Part shown: in pieces, positions 15,610 to 23,983 of the stretch | How the letters are laid out: each line of letters begins with the position of its first letter | Position numbering within the stretch: position 1 is the stretch's first letter | From: Burkholderia sp. 9120 | GTDB lineage: Bacteria > Pseudomonadota > Gammaproteobacteria > Burkholderiales > Burkholderiaceae | DNA: 64,000 nt | Direction: 5' to 3' | Assembly (NCBI RefSeq): GCF_000745015.1 | Contig: NZ_JQNA01000002.1 | Span: forward strand, 5,518,001-5,582,000 | Notes under the pieces: model-generated | Databases searched by the model: none | Seen by the model: only the letters and a program-made list of their open reading frames with translations | What the model was told of the DNA's origin: nothing | Made by a program: the position numbers and the translations under genes

Positions 15610-17586
15610 TTAAAGCTTCACCGCTGCCGGATCCGCCGTCAGATACCCCACCGACGCGCCGAACCGATCCTTATAGTTCGCGCGCACCAGCGGTTCGAGC
15701 GTGTCCCGCAACGACTGCGTATGCTGGCTGCCCCAGTCGCCGGCGTGCTGGAAGTTGCTCATGATGTAAGTCCAGCCGTTGAGCTCGTCGACCGCGTGCA
15801 AGCCGGTCGATTCGGCGCCGGCCGGCGTCGACAGCAAACGCGTGAGCTGTTTCGTGTCGACGTTGTACGCCCACAGGAAATTGTTCACGTGGTAGCCGCT
15901 GTCCTCGCCGATAAACAGCGTGCGCAGCTTCTCGGAGAACTTCAGATTGTCCGGATTCGCGACCCGCTCCGGATCGGCCTTGTTGCCGAGCGCGTCGGCG
16001 GCGATGTCCTTGCCGACCAGTAGCGCGCTGGTATGCACCGGCACCCACTCGCTGTTGATCGCCGCGCCGCCGTTGTCCTTCTGGCCGCCCGCGAGCTTGT
16101 GCTGAAGCACGCCGCCGGCGTTGATGGCGGCATCGACGGAAATGTTGCTCTCCGCATTCCACCCCTTCGCCGTGTTGCCCTTCACCATCGAATCGACAAT
16201 GTTCTGCAACGCCGAGTACGCGATCTTGTCTTTAATGTTGACCGTCGTGCCTTCCATCTTCGTGAAGCCCATGCTGCCGCCCGCCAAAAACGCGTAACGG
16301 TGGGTTTCGAGGAAAGCCGCGACCTTTTCCTTGCCCGGCACGACCCGAACCCATTGCGCGGCGCCGCCGGCGAAAATCTTCTTGTAGCTGGCGTCGGACG
16401 GATCGGACCATTTGACGTCGATCACGTCCTGCGGACGGTTCGATTTCGCCATGGCCTCGACTTCCGCGCTCGTTGCGTGGCCCAGCTTGATCCACGACAG
16501 GTCCGCGCCCGCCGCGGCCGGATCGACCGAGAAGCCCGCGCCCACTTTCGCGACGTACAACGTGCCGGCCGACAGATCTTTCTCGACGTCCGCCACGAAC
16601 ATGAAGAGGCCGCTGTTGGTCGCGTCGTCGCCCATCAGCACCGTGCGGTTATCCGGCATGACTTGCACGAGCTCGTGCGAAATACGGCCGAGACAGTAGT
16701 GTTTCCTGACGCTGCCCGTGCCGTCCGCCTTGACCGTGATTTCCGGCAGATGCCCATAAAGGTACGGGTTGAAGGCGATGTTCGTGTTGCCGTACAGATT
16801 CTCGTTGTACGCCTTGTATTGCGCGAGACTGCTCGTGCTGGTCGTGAACGCGTCCGGCTCGTATTCCTCGCTGGACAGATGCGTATTCCACGGCGACAGG
16901 CTCGCGCCGCACGTGATCCACAGTCCATTCGCGGGCGACGTGTCGACGTTGTGATACTTGACGAGCGTCAGCTTGCCGGTGGCCGGATCCTGGTCCAGCG
17001 TGAGCACGGCGATCGGCGAAGGCAGACGGCCGTACATATCCGCGCCGGACTGCGAGCGCGTCGTGTATTCGAACTGGACCACGGCGAACACCGTGTTGCC
17101 CTTGACGCCGGCCACCTTCGCGCCGTCGATCTTCAGCAGCGACGTGCCGTCCGGCGAATCCGAGAAAAACTGGCGCCGTTGCGCGGGCACCGTGTTGTCG
17201 TAGATCGGCTGATTGTTGATGTCGAAGTAACCGCCCGCCAGCACGGTGCCGCCCTTGCCGTCCGGCACCATGTCGCCGGTCATGAAGAACGGCTGATAGG
17301 CAAGCTTGTAGGCCCGTTTGGAGCCATCGGAATACGACACGGTCAGGCTCGAGCCGACCGTGGTGGTCGCCATCAGCGCCGGATTGGCCAGCGACGGCGC
17401 CGGCATGCTGGCAAACGAAGCCGACGTGAAATTCGCGACGGGCGTGGCCACCGGGCCCGCCAGATCGTTGCCGCCGCCGCAGGCGGTCAGCATCGACGCC
17501 GTGGCGAGGCCGCCTAACGGCAGCATCGGCGCGCCGGCCAGGAGTTTCAGGGCCTTGCGGCGGGAAAGGTCGAACGGCTCTGCCAT
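15610..17586 (-). CDS. phoX: PhoX-family alkaline phosphatase, Tat-exported
   Basis: The protein has 658 residues from ATG 17586 (MAEPFDLSRRKALKLLAG); the frame is open to 17640 but the Tat signal places the start. The twin-arginine motif SRRKALKLL is followed by a hydrophobic stretch ending at LTACGGG, which also has a lipobox-like LTAC. The mature part fits the PhoX/DUF839 family: acidic, beta-propeller-like, with blocks such as NGLWITCGASLSPWNTHLSSEEYEPD, CLGRISHELV and IGEDSGYHVNNFLWAYN. PhoX enzymes are periplasmic phosphomonoesterases that use Ca and Fe and serve phosphate scavenging. A Pho-box candidate lies 119 bases upstream of the start. Whether the protein is an anchored lipoprotein or soluble is open. 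Confidence 0.88.
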   Translation of the reverse strand: MAEPFDLSRRKALKLLAGAPMLPLGGLATASMLTACGGGNDLAGPVATPVANFTSASFASMPAPSLANPALMATTTVGSSLTVSYSDGSKRAYKLAYQPFFMTGDMVPDGKGGTVLAGGYFDINNQPIYDNTVPAQRRQFFSDSPDGTSLLKIDGAKVAGVKGNTVFAVVQFEYTTRSQSGADMYGRLPSPIAVLTLDQDPATGKLTLVKYHNVDTSPANGLWITCGASLSPWNTHLSSEEYEPDAFTTSTSSLAQYKAYNENLYGNTNIAFNPYLYGHLPEITVKADGTGSVRKHYCLGRISHELVQVMPDNRTVLMGDDATNSGLFMFVADVEKDLSAGTLYVAKVGAGFSVDPAAAGADLSWIKLGHATSAEVEAMAKSNRPQDVIDVKWSDPSDASYKKIFAGGAAQWVRVVPGKEKVAAFLETHRYAFLAGGSMGFTKMEGTTVNIKDKIAYSALQNIVDSMVKGNTAKGWNAESNISVDAAINAGGVLQHKLAGGQKDNGGAAINSEWVPVHTSALLVGKDIAADALGNKADPERVANPDNLKFSEKLRTLFIGEDSGYHVNNFLWAYNVDTKQLTRLLSTPAGAESTGLHAVDELNGWTYIMSNFQHAGDWGSQHTQSLRDTLEPLVRANYKDRFGASVGYLTADPAAVKL

Positions 17587-17704
17587 GTTGTTGTGATCCA
17601 GGGTTCGGGTAGCGTGGGTGAATGCACAGTCGGCACGCACTCAGACCCAAAACCGCATGGCTCACGCTCGCGCCGCTATGACGCGAGGATTCTATGAAGT
17701 GAAT

Positions 17705-17722
17705 GTGAAAGTATATTGACAG
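17705..17722 (-). promoter_or_regulatory. candidate Pho box upstream of phoX
   Basis: Read on the minus strand, CTGTCA and CTTTCA half-sites lie with an 11-base period (CTGTCAATATACTTTCAC). This is the direct-repeat spacing of PhoB sites. It lies in an AT-rich stretch 119-136 bases before the phoX start and in its orientation. Confidence 0.6.
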
Positions 17723-17739
17723 CTATTGGTAATGTTTAA

Positions 17740-17760
17740 TTTAGCTTTCTGTTAGCTAAA
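17740..17760. repeat. short inverted repeat between the hypothetical gene and phoX
   Basis: TTTAGCT and AGCTAAA are separated by 7 bases. It could be a weak terminator of the gene ending at 17798 or an operator near the phoX promoter. Confidence 0.4.
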
Positions 17761-17797
17761 CCGCCCTACCCTGCGCCTTGCGTCGCTCGCCCTGCCG

Positions 17798-18334
17798 TTA
17801 GCCCGGCCGACGAAACTCGTTTTCGACCCACGCAACGGCGCTCGCCTTGCTGAGTTTAAAGTTCGGCGCGACCTGAACCTGCGCGAGCTGTTCGCCGAAC
17901 TGGTCGAGCGCGGTCAGCAGCGCGTACGGCTCGATTTCGTCGGGGACGATGTCGAGCGTGATGTCGAGTTCGTCGTTGCCGTCGGCGCTCGACACGCGCA
18001 CTTCTTTATGAAGTTGCGCGCGCAGCTGTTGTTCGTGGCGGCGCAGCACTTCCGACGCGGTCTTCACCAGCGTATTGAACGCCGAGGTGTCGAGCGGCTT
18101 CGGATCTTTCTTGTTGCGGCCCATGGTCCACGGCCCGACGAGCGCCGGCTCCGCTTCGCCGTCTTTGATCATGGCGACGGCCCAGCCTTCGTCGTCTTCG
18201 TTCTTGATGACGCGCGCGGTCCAGCCGTCGTCGCGCCACAAGCGTGGTTCGTGCACGGTTTCGTCCAGTTCGGACGAGCCTTCCGTCGTGATATCGGCAG
18301 CGTTGTCGGACGATGGAAGGGGGGTGTCGGTCAT
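17798..18334 (-). CDS. conserved hypothetical protein, acidic, cytoplasmic
   Basis: The protein has 178 residues from ATG 18334 (MTDTPLPSSDNAADI). The frame is open to 18379 but the added residues look like leader sequence. It has no signal peptide or membrane helix. The N-terminal 35 residues are acidic and probably disordered. The core begins at RLWRDDGWTARVIKNEDDEGWAV and has a mixed alpha/beta look, with a helical middle (FNTLVKTASEVLRRHEQQLRAQLHKEV) and an acidic end. I do not recognise a named family. It is separated from phoX by about 210 bases and from the porin by a long leader, so it appears monocistronic. Confidence 0.75.
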   Translation of the reverse strand: MTDTPLPSSDNAADITTEGSSELDETVHEPRLWRDDGWTARVIKNEDDEGWAVAMIKDGEAEPALVGPWTMGRNKKDPKPLDTSAFNTLVKTASEVLRRHEQQLRAQLHKEVRVSSADGNDELDITLDIVPDEIEPYALLTALDQFGEQLAQVQVAPNFKLSKASAVAWVENEFRRPG

Positions 18335-18509
18335 TACAGGTTTACTCACGTTCGCGGGGCGGAAACACATCTGAAGCACACGATTCTACCTGCCCGGCTC
18401 GCGCCCAATGTGGCCCTCTGACGATCGGACAAGCCGGCATAAGCCCGGCGTCACTCGAAATATTCCGTTTCCTTATTCGCGGGAACTTATAAATCTATTA
18501 TAAAATTTT

Positions 18510-18539
18510 TATAAAAAAACGCGGCCCGTGGGCCGCGTA
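18510..18539 (-). terminator. strong rho-independent terminator, minus strand
   Basis: The stem ACGCGGCC / GGCCGCGT has a 4-base loop and is followed on the minus strand by a run of seven T and an AT-rich tail. On the + strand there is no T-run. Confidence 0.75.
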
Positions 18540-18720
18540 TAAAAGATGAAAAAGACACCCTTGGTCAAAGGGTGACTCAATTGTAGATGCGTAATTCTCC
18601 GGGATAGATCATCTCAACAGGAAGAGTGAGTTGCAGAAAACGCAATGAATCCCTGGGCTAGCGCCCATCCCTTTCGAATCCCTTCCCCGTAACGCCTGGC
18701 GGGCGGCGTCGCGATTGAGC
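18511..18720 (-). ncRNA. candidate small RNA upstream of porin, minus strand (right boundary uncertain)
   Basis: Two consecutive hairpins end in U-runs on the minus strand only. The first is CACCCTT (18556-18562) with AAGGGTG (18568-18574), followed by TCTTTTTC. The second is ACGCGGCC with GGCCGCGT (18519-18538), followed by seven T. No minus-strand protein gene lies upstream to use them, because the porin reads the other way. That leaves a short transcript starting somewhere between about 18640 and 18830. The position resembles micF, which is divergent from ompC in enterobacteria, but I recognise no family. Confidence 0.45.
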
Positions 18721-18961
18721 AACGCCGCGGCATTGACAAGTCATTCACGAATTATCCGCGCAAAACAATTCATCTTTATTTACCATCACTTACCCGATTT
18801 CAATCCGCCATTACGAATTTGAAAATTCATTGTTGTGTCATATGCGATTAAAGATCGGAATAGCAGGAATACACTTCGCTGCGGATCGTCAGGCAGCCGG
18901 CGGAATCGGCGGTCAGCACTGGAATGCGATTCTCTATGCACAGTCCCGGAGTTATCTAAAC

Positions 18962-20113
18962 ATGAAAAAAACCCTCATCGCAGCAGGTCTCATGGGCGCG
19001 TTCGCCATCAGCGCTCACGCACAAAGCAGCGTCACGCTGTACGGCACGCTGGACGCCGGCCTCGTCTACTCGAACAACCAGGGCGGCCACAACAACTGGC
19101 AGCAAGGCAGCGGTTCGGTGTCGAACACGTACTTCGGCCTGCGCGGCAGCGAAGATCTCGGCGGCGGTCTGCACGCCATCTTCACGCTGGAAAACGGCTT
19201 CAACCTGAACAACGGCCAGGACACGGAAAGCAGCACGATGTTCAATCGTCAGGCCTTCGTCGGTTTGAAGAGCGACCAGTACGGTGCGGTGACGCTCGGC
19301 CGTCAATACGACTCCGTGGTCGACTATCTCGGCCCGCTGTCGGAAGCCGGCGCGGGTTACGGCAACAACCTCGCGGCTCACCCGTTCGACAACGACAATC
19401 TGGACAACTCGTTCTCGATCAAGAACGCCGTGAAGTACACGAGCGCGAATTATGCGGGCCTGAAATTCGGCGGCTTGTACGGCTTCAGCAACTCGGCCGG
19501 CCAGTTCTCGAACAACCGCGCGTGGAGCGCCGGTGCTTCGTACGACAACGGCCCGTTGAGCGTCGCGGCGGCTTACCTGCAACTGAACCAGTCGGGCAGC
19601 TCGAACCTGGGCGGCGCCGTGTCGCAAGGCGACGGCACCGCCGCAGTCGCGGCGAACCTGCAGCGCACCTTCGGCGCGGGCATCAACTACACGTACGGCC
19701 CGGCAACGGCCGGCTTCGTGTACACGCACACGCAACTGGACGGCATCACCGGCGTGGACGTCGGCGGCGTGACGTTGCCGGGCGTCTCGGGCACCAACCT
19801 GCATCTCGACAACTACGAGCTGAACGGCAAATACGCGCTGACGCCGGCGTTGAGCCTCGCGGCGTCGTACACGTTCACCGACGGCAAGATGTCGGGCTCG
19901 AACGGCTCGGGCGATCCGAAGTGGCACACGGTCTCGCTGCAAAGCGATTACTCGCTGAGCAAGCGCACCGACGTGTACGTCGAAGGCGTGTATCAGCATG
20001 CGTCGGGCGAACTCGGCAACTTCGGCGCGAACGTCGCGTCGATCAACACGCTGGCGCCGTCGTCGACCGGCAACCAGGTGGCCGCGGCCGTCGGTCTGCG
20101 TCACCGCTTCTAA
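18962..20113 (+). CDS. Gram-negative (beta-proteobacterial) general porin
   Basis: The protein has 383 residues from ATG 18962. MKKTLIAAGLMGAFAISAHA is a clean signal peptide cleaved before QSSVTLYGTLDAGL, the hallmark start of Burkholderia/Neisseria-type porins. The mature chain is rich in amphipathic beta-strands (TYFGLRGSEDLGGGLHAIF, RQAFVGLKSDQYGAVTLGRQ, LSLAASYTFTDGKM) and ends in GLRHRF with the C-terminal Phe needed for BAM assembly. It forms trimeric outer-membrane channels for small solutes. Codon use is strongly biased (AAC, GGC, CTG), as in highly expressed genes. The 627-base upstream region with a probable opposing small RNA and a strong terminator downstream suggest a single, heavily expressed and regulated unit. 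Confidence 0.95.
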   Translation: MKKTLIAAGLMGAFAISAHAQSSVTLYGTLDAGLVYSNNQGGHNNWQQGSGSVSNTYFGLRGSEDLGGGLHAIFTLENGFNLNNGQDTESSTMFNRQAFVGLKSDQYGAVTLGRQYDSVVDYLGPLSEAGAGYGNNLAAHPFDNDNLDNSFSIKNAVKYTSANYAGLKFGGLYGFSNSAGQFSNNRAWSAGASYDNGPLSVAAAYLQLNQSGSSNLGGAVSQGDGTAAVAANLQRTFGAGINYTYGPATAGFVYTHTQLDGITGVDVGGVTLPGVSGTNLHLDNYELNGKYALTPALSLAASYTFTDGKMSGSNGSGDPKWHTVSLQSDYSLSKRTDVYVEGVYQHASGELGNFGANVASINTLAPSSTGNQVAAAVGLRHRF

Positions 20114-20136
20114 GTTTTTTCAGCGGTACTTTGTGG

Positions 20137-20200
20137 AGCGGATGCATCCATCCGCTTTGCAGCCGAACCCGCGCGCGACACGATCGCGCGCGGGTTTTTT
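20137..20200 (+). terminator. porin terminator (two hairpins)
   Basis: An 8-bp hairpin (AGCGGATG / CATCCGCT, 20137-20156) is followed by an 11-bp perfect GC-rich stem (20168-20178 with 20184-20194) and six T. The second is a textbook rho-independent terminator for the porin transcript. Confidence 0.9.
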
Positions 20201-20238
20201 CATAGGCCTTACGGATCGGCGTATGACGCAGGCAGATA

Positions 20239-20268
20239 GTGACGGCGTCGCCATGCGGTGGGTATACT
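20239..20268 (+). promoter_or_regulatory. candidate sigma-70 promoter of the lipoprotein gene
   Basis: GTGACG (20239-20244) and TATACT (20263-20268) are 18 bases apart, about 145 bases upstream of the lipoprotein start. It was found by eye only. Confidence 0.35.
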
Positions 20269-20411
20269 GAGCCCGGCTGCCTTGCCTGCCGCAATGTCGT
20301 TGCGGTTGAACGGCGGCTTCGTCGCGAAGCATGACGCACACGTTGTATCGCGCCGCGCTTCGCCCGCGCCCCAAGTTCCCGTGCCTGACCGGGGACGCCG
20401 ACGACCGGATC

Positions 20412-20765
20412 ATGAAAAGACTTTTCCTGCTTGTGCCTGTTATTGCTGTGACGGCTTGCCTCACTGCCTGCGGTTCCTCCAGCGGTCCCCTCCGCGACGC
20501 CTCCCAGCCGATGATGTACGTGTCTTCGCAACGTGCTCCCGCCTATATCGCCGATTGCCTCGAAAGCCACCTGTCGCGCATGCGCATGTCGAACGTTGGC
20601 GGCGCGACCGAGATCGCCGTCGGCTCCGATTCGAACAACTCGTATTTCGTGACGCTGACGCCGTACAACGCCGGCTCGGTCATCAAGGTGATGCATCCCG
20701 CGAACGCGCCGGACGATCCACCTGAACCGGAAATGCGCTTCGATATTGCACGCTGCGCGACCTGA
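20412..20765 (+). CDS. small putative lipoprotein
   Basis: The protein has 117 residues from ATG 20412. MKRLFLLVPVIAVTACLTAC is a lipoprotein signal peptide: lipobox LTAC with Cys20 as the acylated residue (AVTAC with Cys16 is an alternative). The mature 97 residues are polar, with SQRAPAYIADCLESHLSRM and a final CAT. The Asp residue after Cys that would keep it in the inner membrane is absent (CGSS), so outer-membrane sorting is likely. No domain was recognised; similar small Burkholderia lipoproteins are of unknown function. Its frame is open upstream to 20331 but the signal peptide fixes the start. It has its own candidate promoter and follows the porin terminator. Confidence 0.8.
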   Translation: MKRLFLLVPVIAVTACLTACGSSSGPLRDASQPMMYVSSQRAPAYIADCLESHLSRMRMSNVGGATEIAVGSDSNNSYFVTLTPYNAGSVIKVMHPANAPDDPPEPEMRFDIARCAT

Positions 20766-20898
20766 GATTCGAGTCGCCTGTTTGCCGTTTGAAGGCCACG
20801 CCGATACGCGATTTTTTTAACTCGCGGATCGGCTATTTTTTTATCCGCGCTTCTGCGAACATAGCCGCCCTTTGTTCTTCCAGACGGCACGAGTTTCG

Positions 20899-21414
20899 AT
20901 GGCATCCAGCAAAGCACATCATGCAACCGGGTTTGCGGCCGGCGTCATCGCGGCGGCAGTGGTCGCGCGTGTCGGCGGCGGCGGTTCATTTCATCTCGGT
21001 GTGTTGCTGAGCTTTATCGCGGGCGTGGCGGGCAGTACCGCGCCGGACTGGCTCGAAGTGGCGTGGTGGTCGCGCGCGCGTCGTCTGTGGATTACGCATC
21101 GCACGCTGACGCATTGGGGCGTGGGTTGGCTCGCGCTGCTCGCCGCGTCGTATCACTGGCTCGGCCATTCGGTCTATGCCGCGCCGGCGTTCGGCTTCGC
21201 ATGCGGCGGTCTGATGCACCTGCTCGCCGACTGGCCGAATCCGCTCGGCGTGCCTTGGATCGCAGGCCGGCATTCGTTGAATCTGTGGAACAGCGGACAC
21301 TGCGATCTGATCGTGGTGGCGGCTTCTTGGGTCGCGGCGTGGTTCGTCGGCCAGCACGTCTGGCTGCATGGCGTGCATGGGCTCACGATGCTGCACTATT
21401 TGCGAGCCGGGTAA
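20899..21414 (+). CDS. YdjM-like membrane-bound metal-dependent hydrolase family protein
   Basis: The protein has 171 residues from ATG 20899 (MASSKAHHATGFAAGV). Four or so hydrophobic segments alternate with His/Asp-rich loops: KAHHATG at residues 4-10, STAPDWLEV near 44-52, HRTLTHWGVGW near 66-76, LMHLLADWPNPLGVPW near 106-121. This layout of His and Asp residues at membrane edges matches the LexA-regulated YdjM family of predicted inner-membrane metal-dependent hydrolases. The biochemical activity of the family is not established. The ribosome-binding site is weak. It converges with an AraC-type regulator, 22 bases between the stops. Confidence 0.8.
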   Translation: MASSKAHHATGFAAGVIAAAVVARVGGGGSFHLGVLLSFIAGVAGSTAPDWLEVAWWSRARRLWITHRTLTHWGVGWLALLAASYHWLGHSVYAAPAFGFACGGLMHLLADWPNPLGVPWIAGRHSLNLWNSGHCDLIVVAASWVAAWFVGQHVWLHGVHGLTMLHYLRAG

Positions 21415-21436
21415 CGGCTGCGCGAAGCCTCGCGAA

Positions 21437-22258
21437 TCAGCGGACGGCGGCGGCGTAGTTCGCGGGTGTCACGCCCAGCAAGCGCACGAACGCGCGCGTC
21501 ATGTGACTCTGATCGGCGAAGCCCGCAGCGGCCGCCGCATCCGCGAGCGTCACGCCACGCGCGATCCATTGTCTTGCGAGTCCCACGCGCCGTTGCATCC
21601 GGTAAGCGTGCGGCGGCAATCCCATTTCGTGCGCGAAACCGCGCAGTAACTGAAAGCGGCTCAGGCCGGTATCGGCGGCGAGATCGGCGAGCGTGAGCGA
21701 GGCGGAAGGATCGTCGTCGATACGTGCTTTCGCGCGCGCAATCGGCCCCAACGCATTCGCCGACGACACACGCGCCGGTTGCGTGGCATGCGCGCGGACC
21801 AGATGTCCGAGCAGGTCGAGCAACGCTTCCTCCCGGACCAGATCGTCAAGCACGGCGTGCGTCTCTACCGAGACCGCGAACAGCCTGTCGAACCGACGCT
21901 TCAGCAGAGGATCGCGCGCGACCGGCTGGGTCAGCTCGATCTCGTGCGCCGCCACGCCGTTGAGTTCATGGGCAACGCCGATCAACATCGACGGTTCGAA
22001 ATACAGCATGCGCCACGCGCGGCCGCGTTCGTCGAGCGGACTGCCGTCGTGGACTTCGCCGGGATTGACCATGATCGCGTCATTCGCGCGCGCCTCGACG
22101 ACGCCGCGCCCGCTCGCCGACCGATGCCCACCGCTGACAATCACGCCGACGCCAAAGCGATCATGCGAATGACGCGGAAACGCGTGCGCGGTTTCGGCCA
22201 CCGTCGCTTCGACGCCGGCCAGCGCGCAACGAGGCATGTGGACGCGGCCGCGTGACAT
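21437..22258 (-). CDS. AraC-family transcriptional regulator
   Basis: The protein has 273 residues. The N-terminal part (about 10-170) is an AraC-type cupin ligand domain, with FPRHSHDRFGVGVIVSGGHR and MVNPGEVHDGSP. The C-terminal part (about 180-270) has two helix-turn-helix units: LTLADLAADTGLSRFQLLRGF and LADAAAAAGFADQSHMTRAF, followed by the conserved GVTPANYA end. The DNA target and inducer are unknown. The gene stands between a convergent membrane hydrolase gene and a co-oriented serine acetyltransferase gene 73 bases upstream, so it may be read through from the latter. Confidence 0.9.
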   Translation of the reverse strand: MSRGRVHMPRCALAGVEATVAETAHAFPRHSHDRFGVGVIVSGGHRSASGRGVVEARANDAIMVNPGEVHDGSPLDERGRAWRMLYFEPSMLIGVAHELNGVAAHEIELTQPVARDPLLKRRFDRLFAVSVETHAVLDDLVREEALLDLLGHLVRAHATQPARVSSANALGPIARAKARIDDDPSASLTLADLAADTGLSRFQLLRGFAHEMGLPPHAYRMQRRVGLARQWIARGVTLADAAAAAGFADQSHMTRAFVRLLGVTPANYAAAVR

Positions 22259-22331
22259 GATTGGCGGCCTCAGCAGCGCGGCGACGCCAGGCGCCGAAGC
22301 TGACGCTGACGTTCGCTACAAGACGCGCACA

Positions 22332-23258
22332 TTACCCGCGCCCCTCGTCGCTGCGCTCGCCTTCGCGGATCTTGCCTTGCGACACGCTGCTCCCCGGCGG
22401 CACGCTATGCGTGAGCCACACATTGCCGCCGATCACCGAGCCGCGTCCGATCGTGACGCGCCCGAGTATCGTCGCGCCGGCGTAGATCACCACGTCGTCC
22501 TCGACGATCGGATGACGCGCATTACCCTTGATCAGGGTGCCGTCGAGATCGGCCGCGAAGCTCTTCGCGCCGAGCGTGACCGCCTGATACACCCGCACGC
22601 GCTCGCCGATGATCGCGGTCTCGCCGATCACGACGCCCGTGCCGTGGTCGATAAAGAAACTTGGCCCGATGGTCGCGCCAGGGTGAATGTCGATCCCGGT
22701 CGCCGAATGCGCGATCTCGTTGATGAAGCGCGCCAGCAACGGCACGCCGAGCCGATGCAACGCATGCGCGAGCCGATGGTGCGTCATGGCCCACACGCCG
22801 GGATAGCAAAGCAGAATTTCGGTAATGTGCTGCGCGGCCGGGTCGCCGGTAAAGGCCGCCTGAATGTCGCTGACCAGCAGCGCGCGAATGCCCGGCAACT
22901 GCGTGCCGAATTCGCGCGCCACGTTGAACGCGCGCGCCTTCAGTTCGGCGTCCGGCGTCGCGCCGAACTCGGGCAGAAAACGCAGCGCGCGGCGGATCTG
23001 TTCCGCGAGCAGGCGCAGCGTACTTTCGAGCGTGTGGCCGACGTAGTAGTCGACGGTTTCATCTGTCAGATCGGGCGCGCCGTAGTGCGTGGGAAACAAC
23101 GCCGCACGCAAGCCAGCAACGATGTTGATTACCGCGTCGCGCGACGGCAGTTCGCGAATACCGAGCGGATGCCGCGTGCGATGCAATTCTTCGCGCGACG
23201 CGCGCAGGTCCGCGACGATCTGTTCGAGACCCCAGCTATGGGCAGGCACATTAGGCAT
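22332..23258 (-). CDS. cysE: serine O-acetyltransferase, EpsC/CysE type
   Basis: The protein has 308 residues and is cytoplasmic. The N-terminal 120 residues are helical (the SAT N-domain type of EpsC-like enzymes). The left-handed beta-helix of hexapeptide repeats follows: HSATGIDIHPGATIGPSF, DHGTGVVIGETAIIGERV, then AVTLGAKSF, HPIVEDDVVIYAGATILG and IGRGSVIGGNVWLTHSVPPG. The catalytic His/Asp pair is expected in the FIDHGTGV segment. It makes O-acetylserine from serine and acetyl-CoA, the first step of cysteine synthesis. A short C-terminal tail (GKIREGERSDEGRG) follows. Burkholderiaceae often carry two such genes, so this may be the secondary one. Confidence 0.9.
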   Translation of the reverse strand: MPNVPAHSWGLEQIVADLRASREELHRTRHPLGIRELPSRDAVINIVAGLRAALFPTHYGAPDLTDETVDYYVGHTLESTLRLLAEQIRRALRFLPEFGATPDAELKARAFNVAREFGTQLPGIRALLVSDIQAAFTGDPAAQHITEILLCYPGVWAMTHHRLAHALHRLGVPLLARFINEIAHSATGIDIHPGATIGPSFFIDHGTGVVIGETAIIGERVRVYQAVTLGAKSFAADLDGTLIKGNARHPIVEDDVVIYAGATILGRVTIGRGSVIGGNVWLTHSVPPGSSVSQGKIREGERSDEGRG

Positions 23259-23430
23259 AAAAGACAGCGCCGCGCGCGGGCGCGGTTCAGAGTGATTGTC
23301 CCGAGAGATTACCGCGTTTTGCCGCAGCTCGCGCAGGGCGGGCTCAGGCTCTTCTCTACGGGATGCTCTGCTGAATACGGCTCGCGCATGTGGCGGCGCG
23401 CGGCGCGCGGCGTGACGTAGCGCGGCGGAT

Positions 23431-23664
23431 TCAGATGGTCACACTGCTCGCGTCGATCCAGCGCACGGCCCAGTCGCGTGCATGCGCGATGGCCGCGCCT
23501 TCATCGGGAAAGCGTAAGTCGGTGGGGAAAAAACGGTTGGCGACCAGTTCGCCGTCGCTCGATCGCGAGATGACCACATAGGGTTGCCAGGAGCCATCGC
23601 CCGCGCGCGCAGGCGCGCAATTTAGCAAATAGCCGCGATGTGTGAATGCAGCATCAAAGTGCAT
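23431..23664 (-). CDS. small conserved hypothetical protein (77 aa)
   Basis: The protein has 77 residues from ATG 23664 (MHFDAAFTHRGYLLNCAPAR). It is a compact, soluble protein without signal or membrane segment: a beta-rich first half (SWQPYVVISRSSDGELVANRFFPTD is recognisable in parts) and a C-terminal helix DEGAAIAHARDWAVRWIDA. The pattern of a single small alpha/beta domain ending in a Trp-containing helix recurs in short Burkholderia proteins of unknown function. I cannot name its role. The upstream 319 bases separate it from the divergent hypothetical gene at 23984. Confidence 0.65.
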   Translation of the reverse strand: MHFDAAFTHRGYLLNCAPARAGDGSWQPYVVISRSSDGELVANRFFPTDLRFPDEGAAIAHARDWAVRWIDASSVTI

Positions 23665-23983
23665 GTGTCACCCGCCCTGACGGCCCCATAAATGTTTTCA
23701 GTAGCGCACGGTTGCCTGTTAGCGGCGTGTTACCGGCCACGATGAAATGGCCGGACGAATCTCGTCGATTTAACCGCGCTGCGCTCGTCGGAGTAAGATC
23801 ATACTCTGTAGAAAATACGCGTCCATTAAAAAAATGAAAAGAATTCTGCGCGTAATCGCCAGGCGAAATGCGCGCCGTACGTAAGGGCGGCGCAAGCGCC
23901 GTGCAAGTCACGCGCGCCAACTTTTTTGCCGGGCGGAACGGGTTTTGCTGCACTTCACCCATGTCCTCTTCCAAGGAGAATGC
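23665..23983. other. intergenic region between divergent small genes
   Basis: These 319 bases hold promoters for the 77-residue protein (left) and the 151-residue protein (right). AAGGAG at 23973-23978 is a strong ribosome-binding site for the latter. A 16-codon open frame at about 23833 is not credible. Nothing else was recognised. Confidence 0.45.

Larger units (their letters stand above)
18335..18961. other. long intergenic region: porin leader and probable minus-strand small RNA
   Basis: These 627 bases hold no protein gene I can support. The left part has two stem-loops, each followed by a T-run only when read on the minus strand (see next entries). The right part (about 18730-18960) is AT-richer and must hold the porin promoter and leader. 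The porin start has GGAG 11 bases upstream. Confidence 0.5.
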
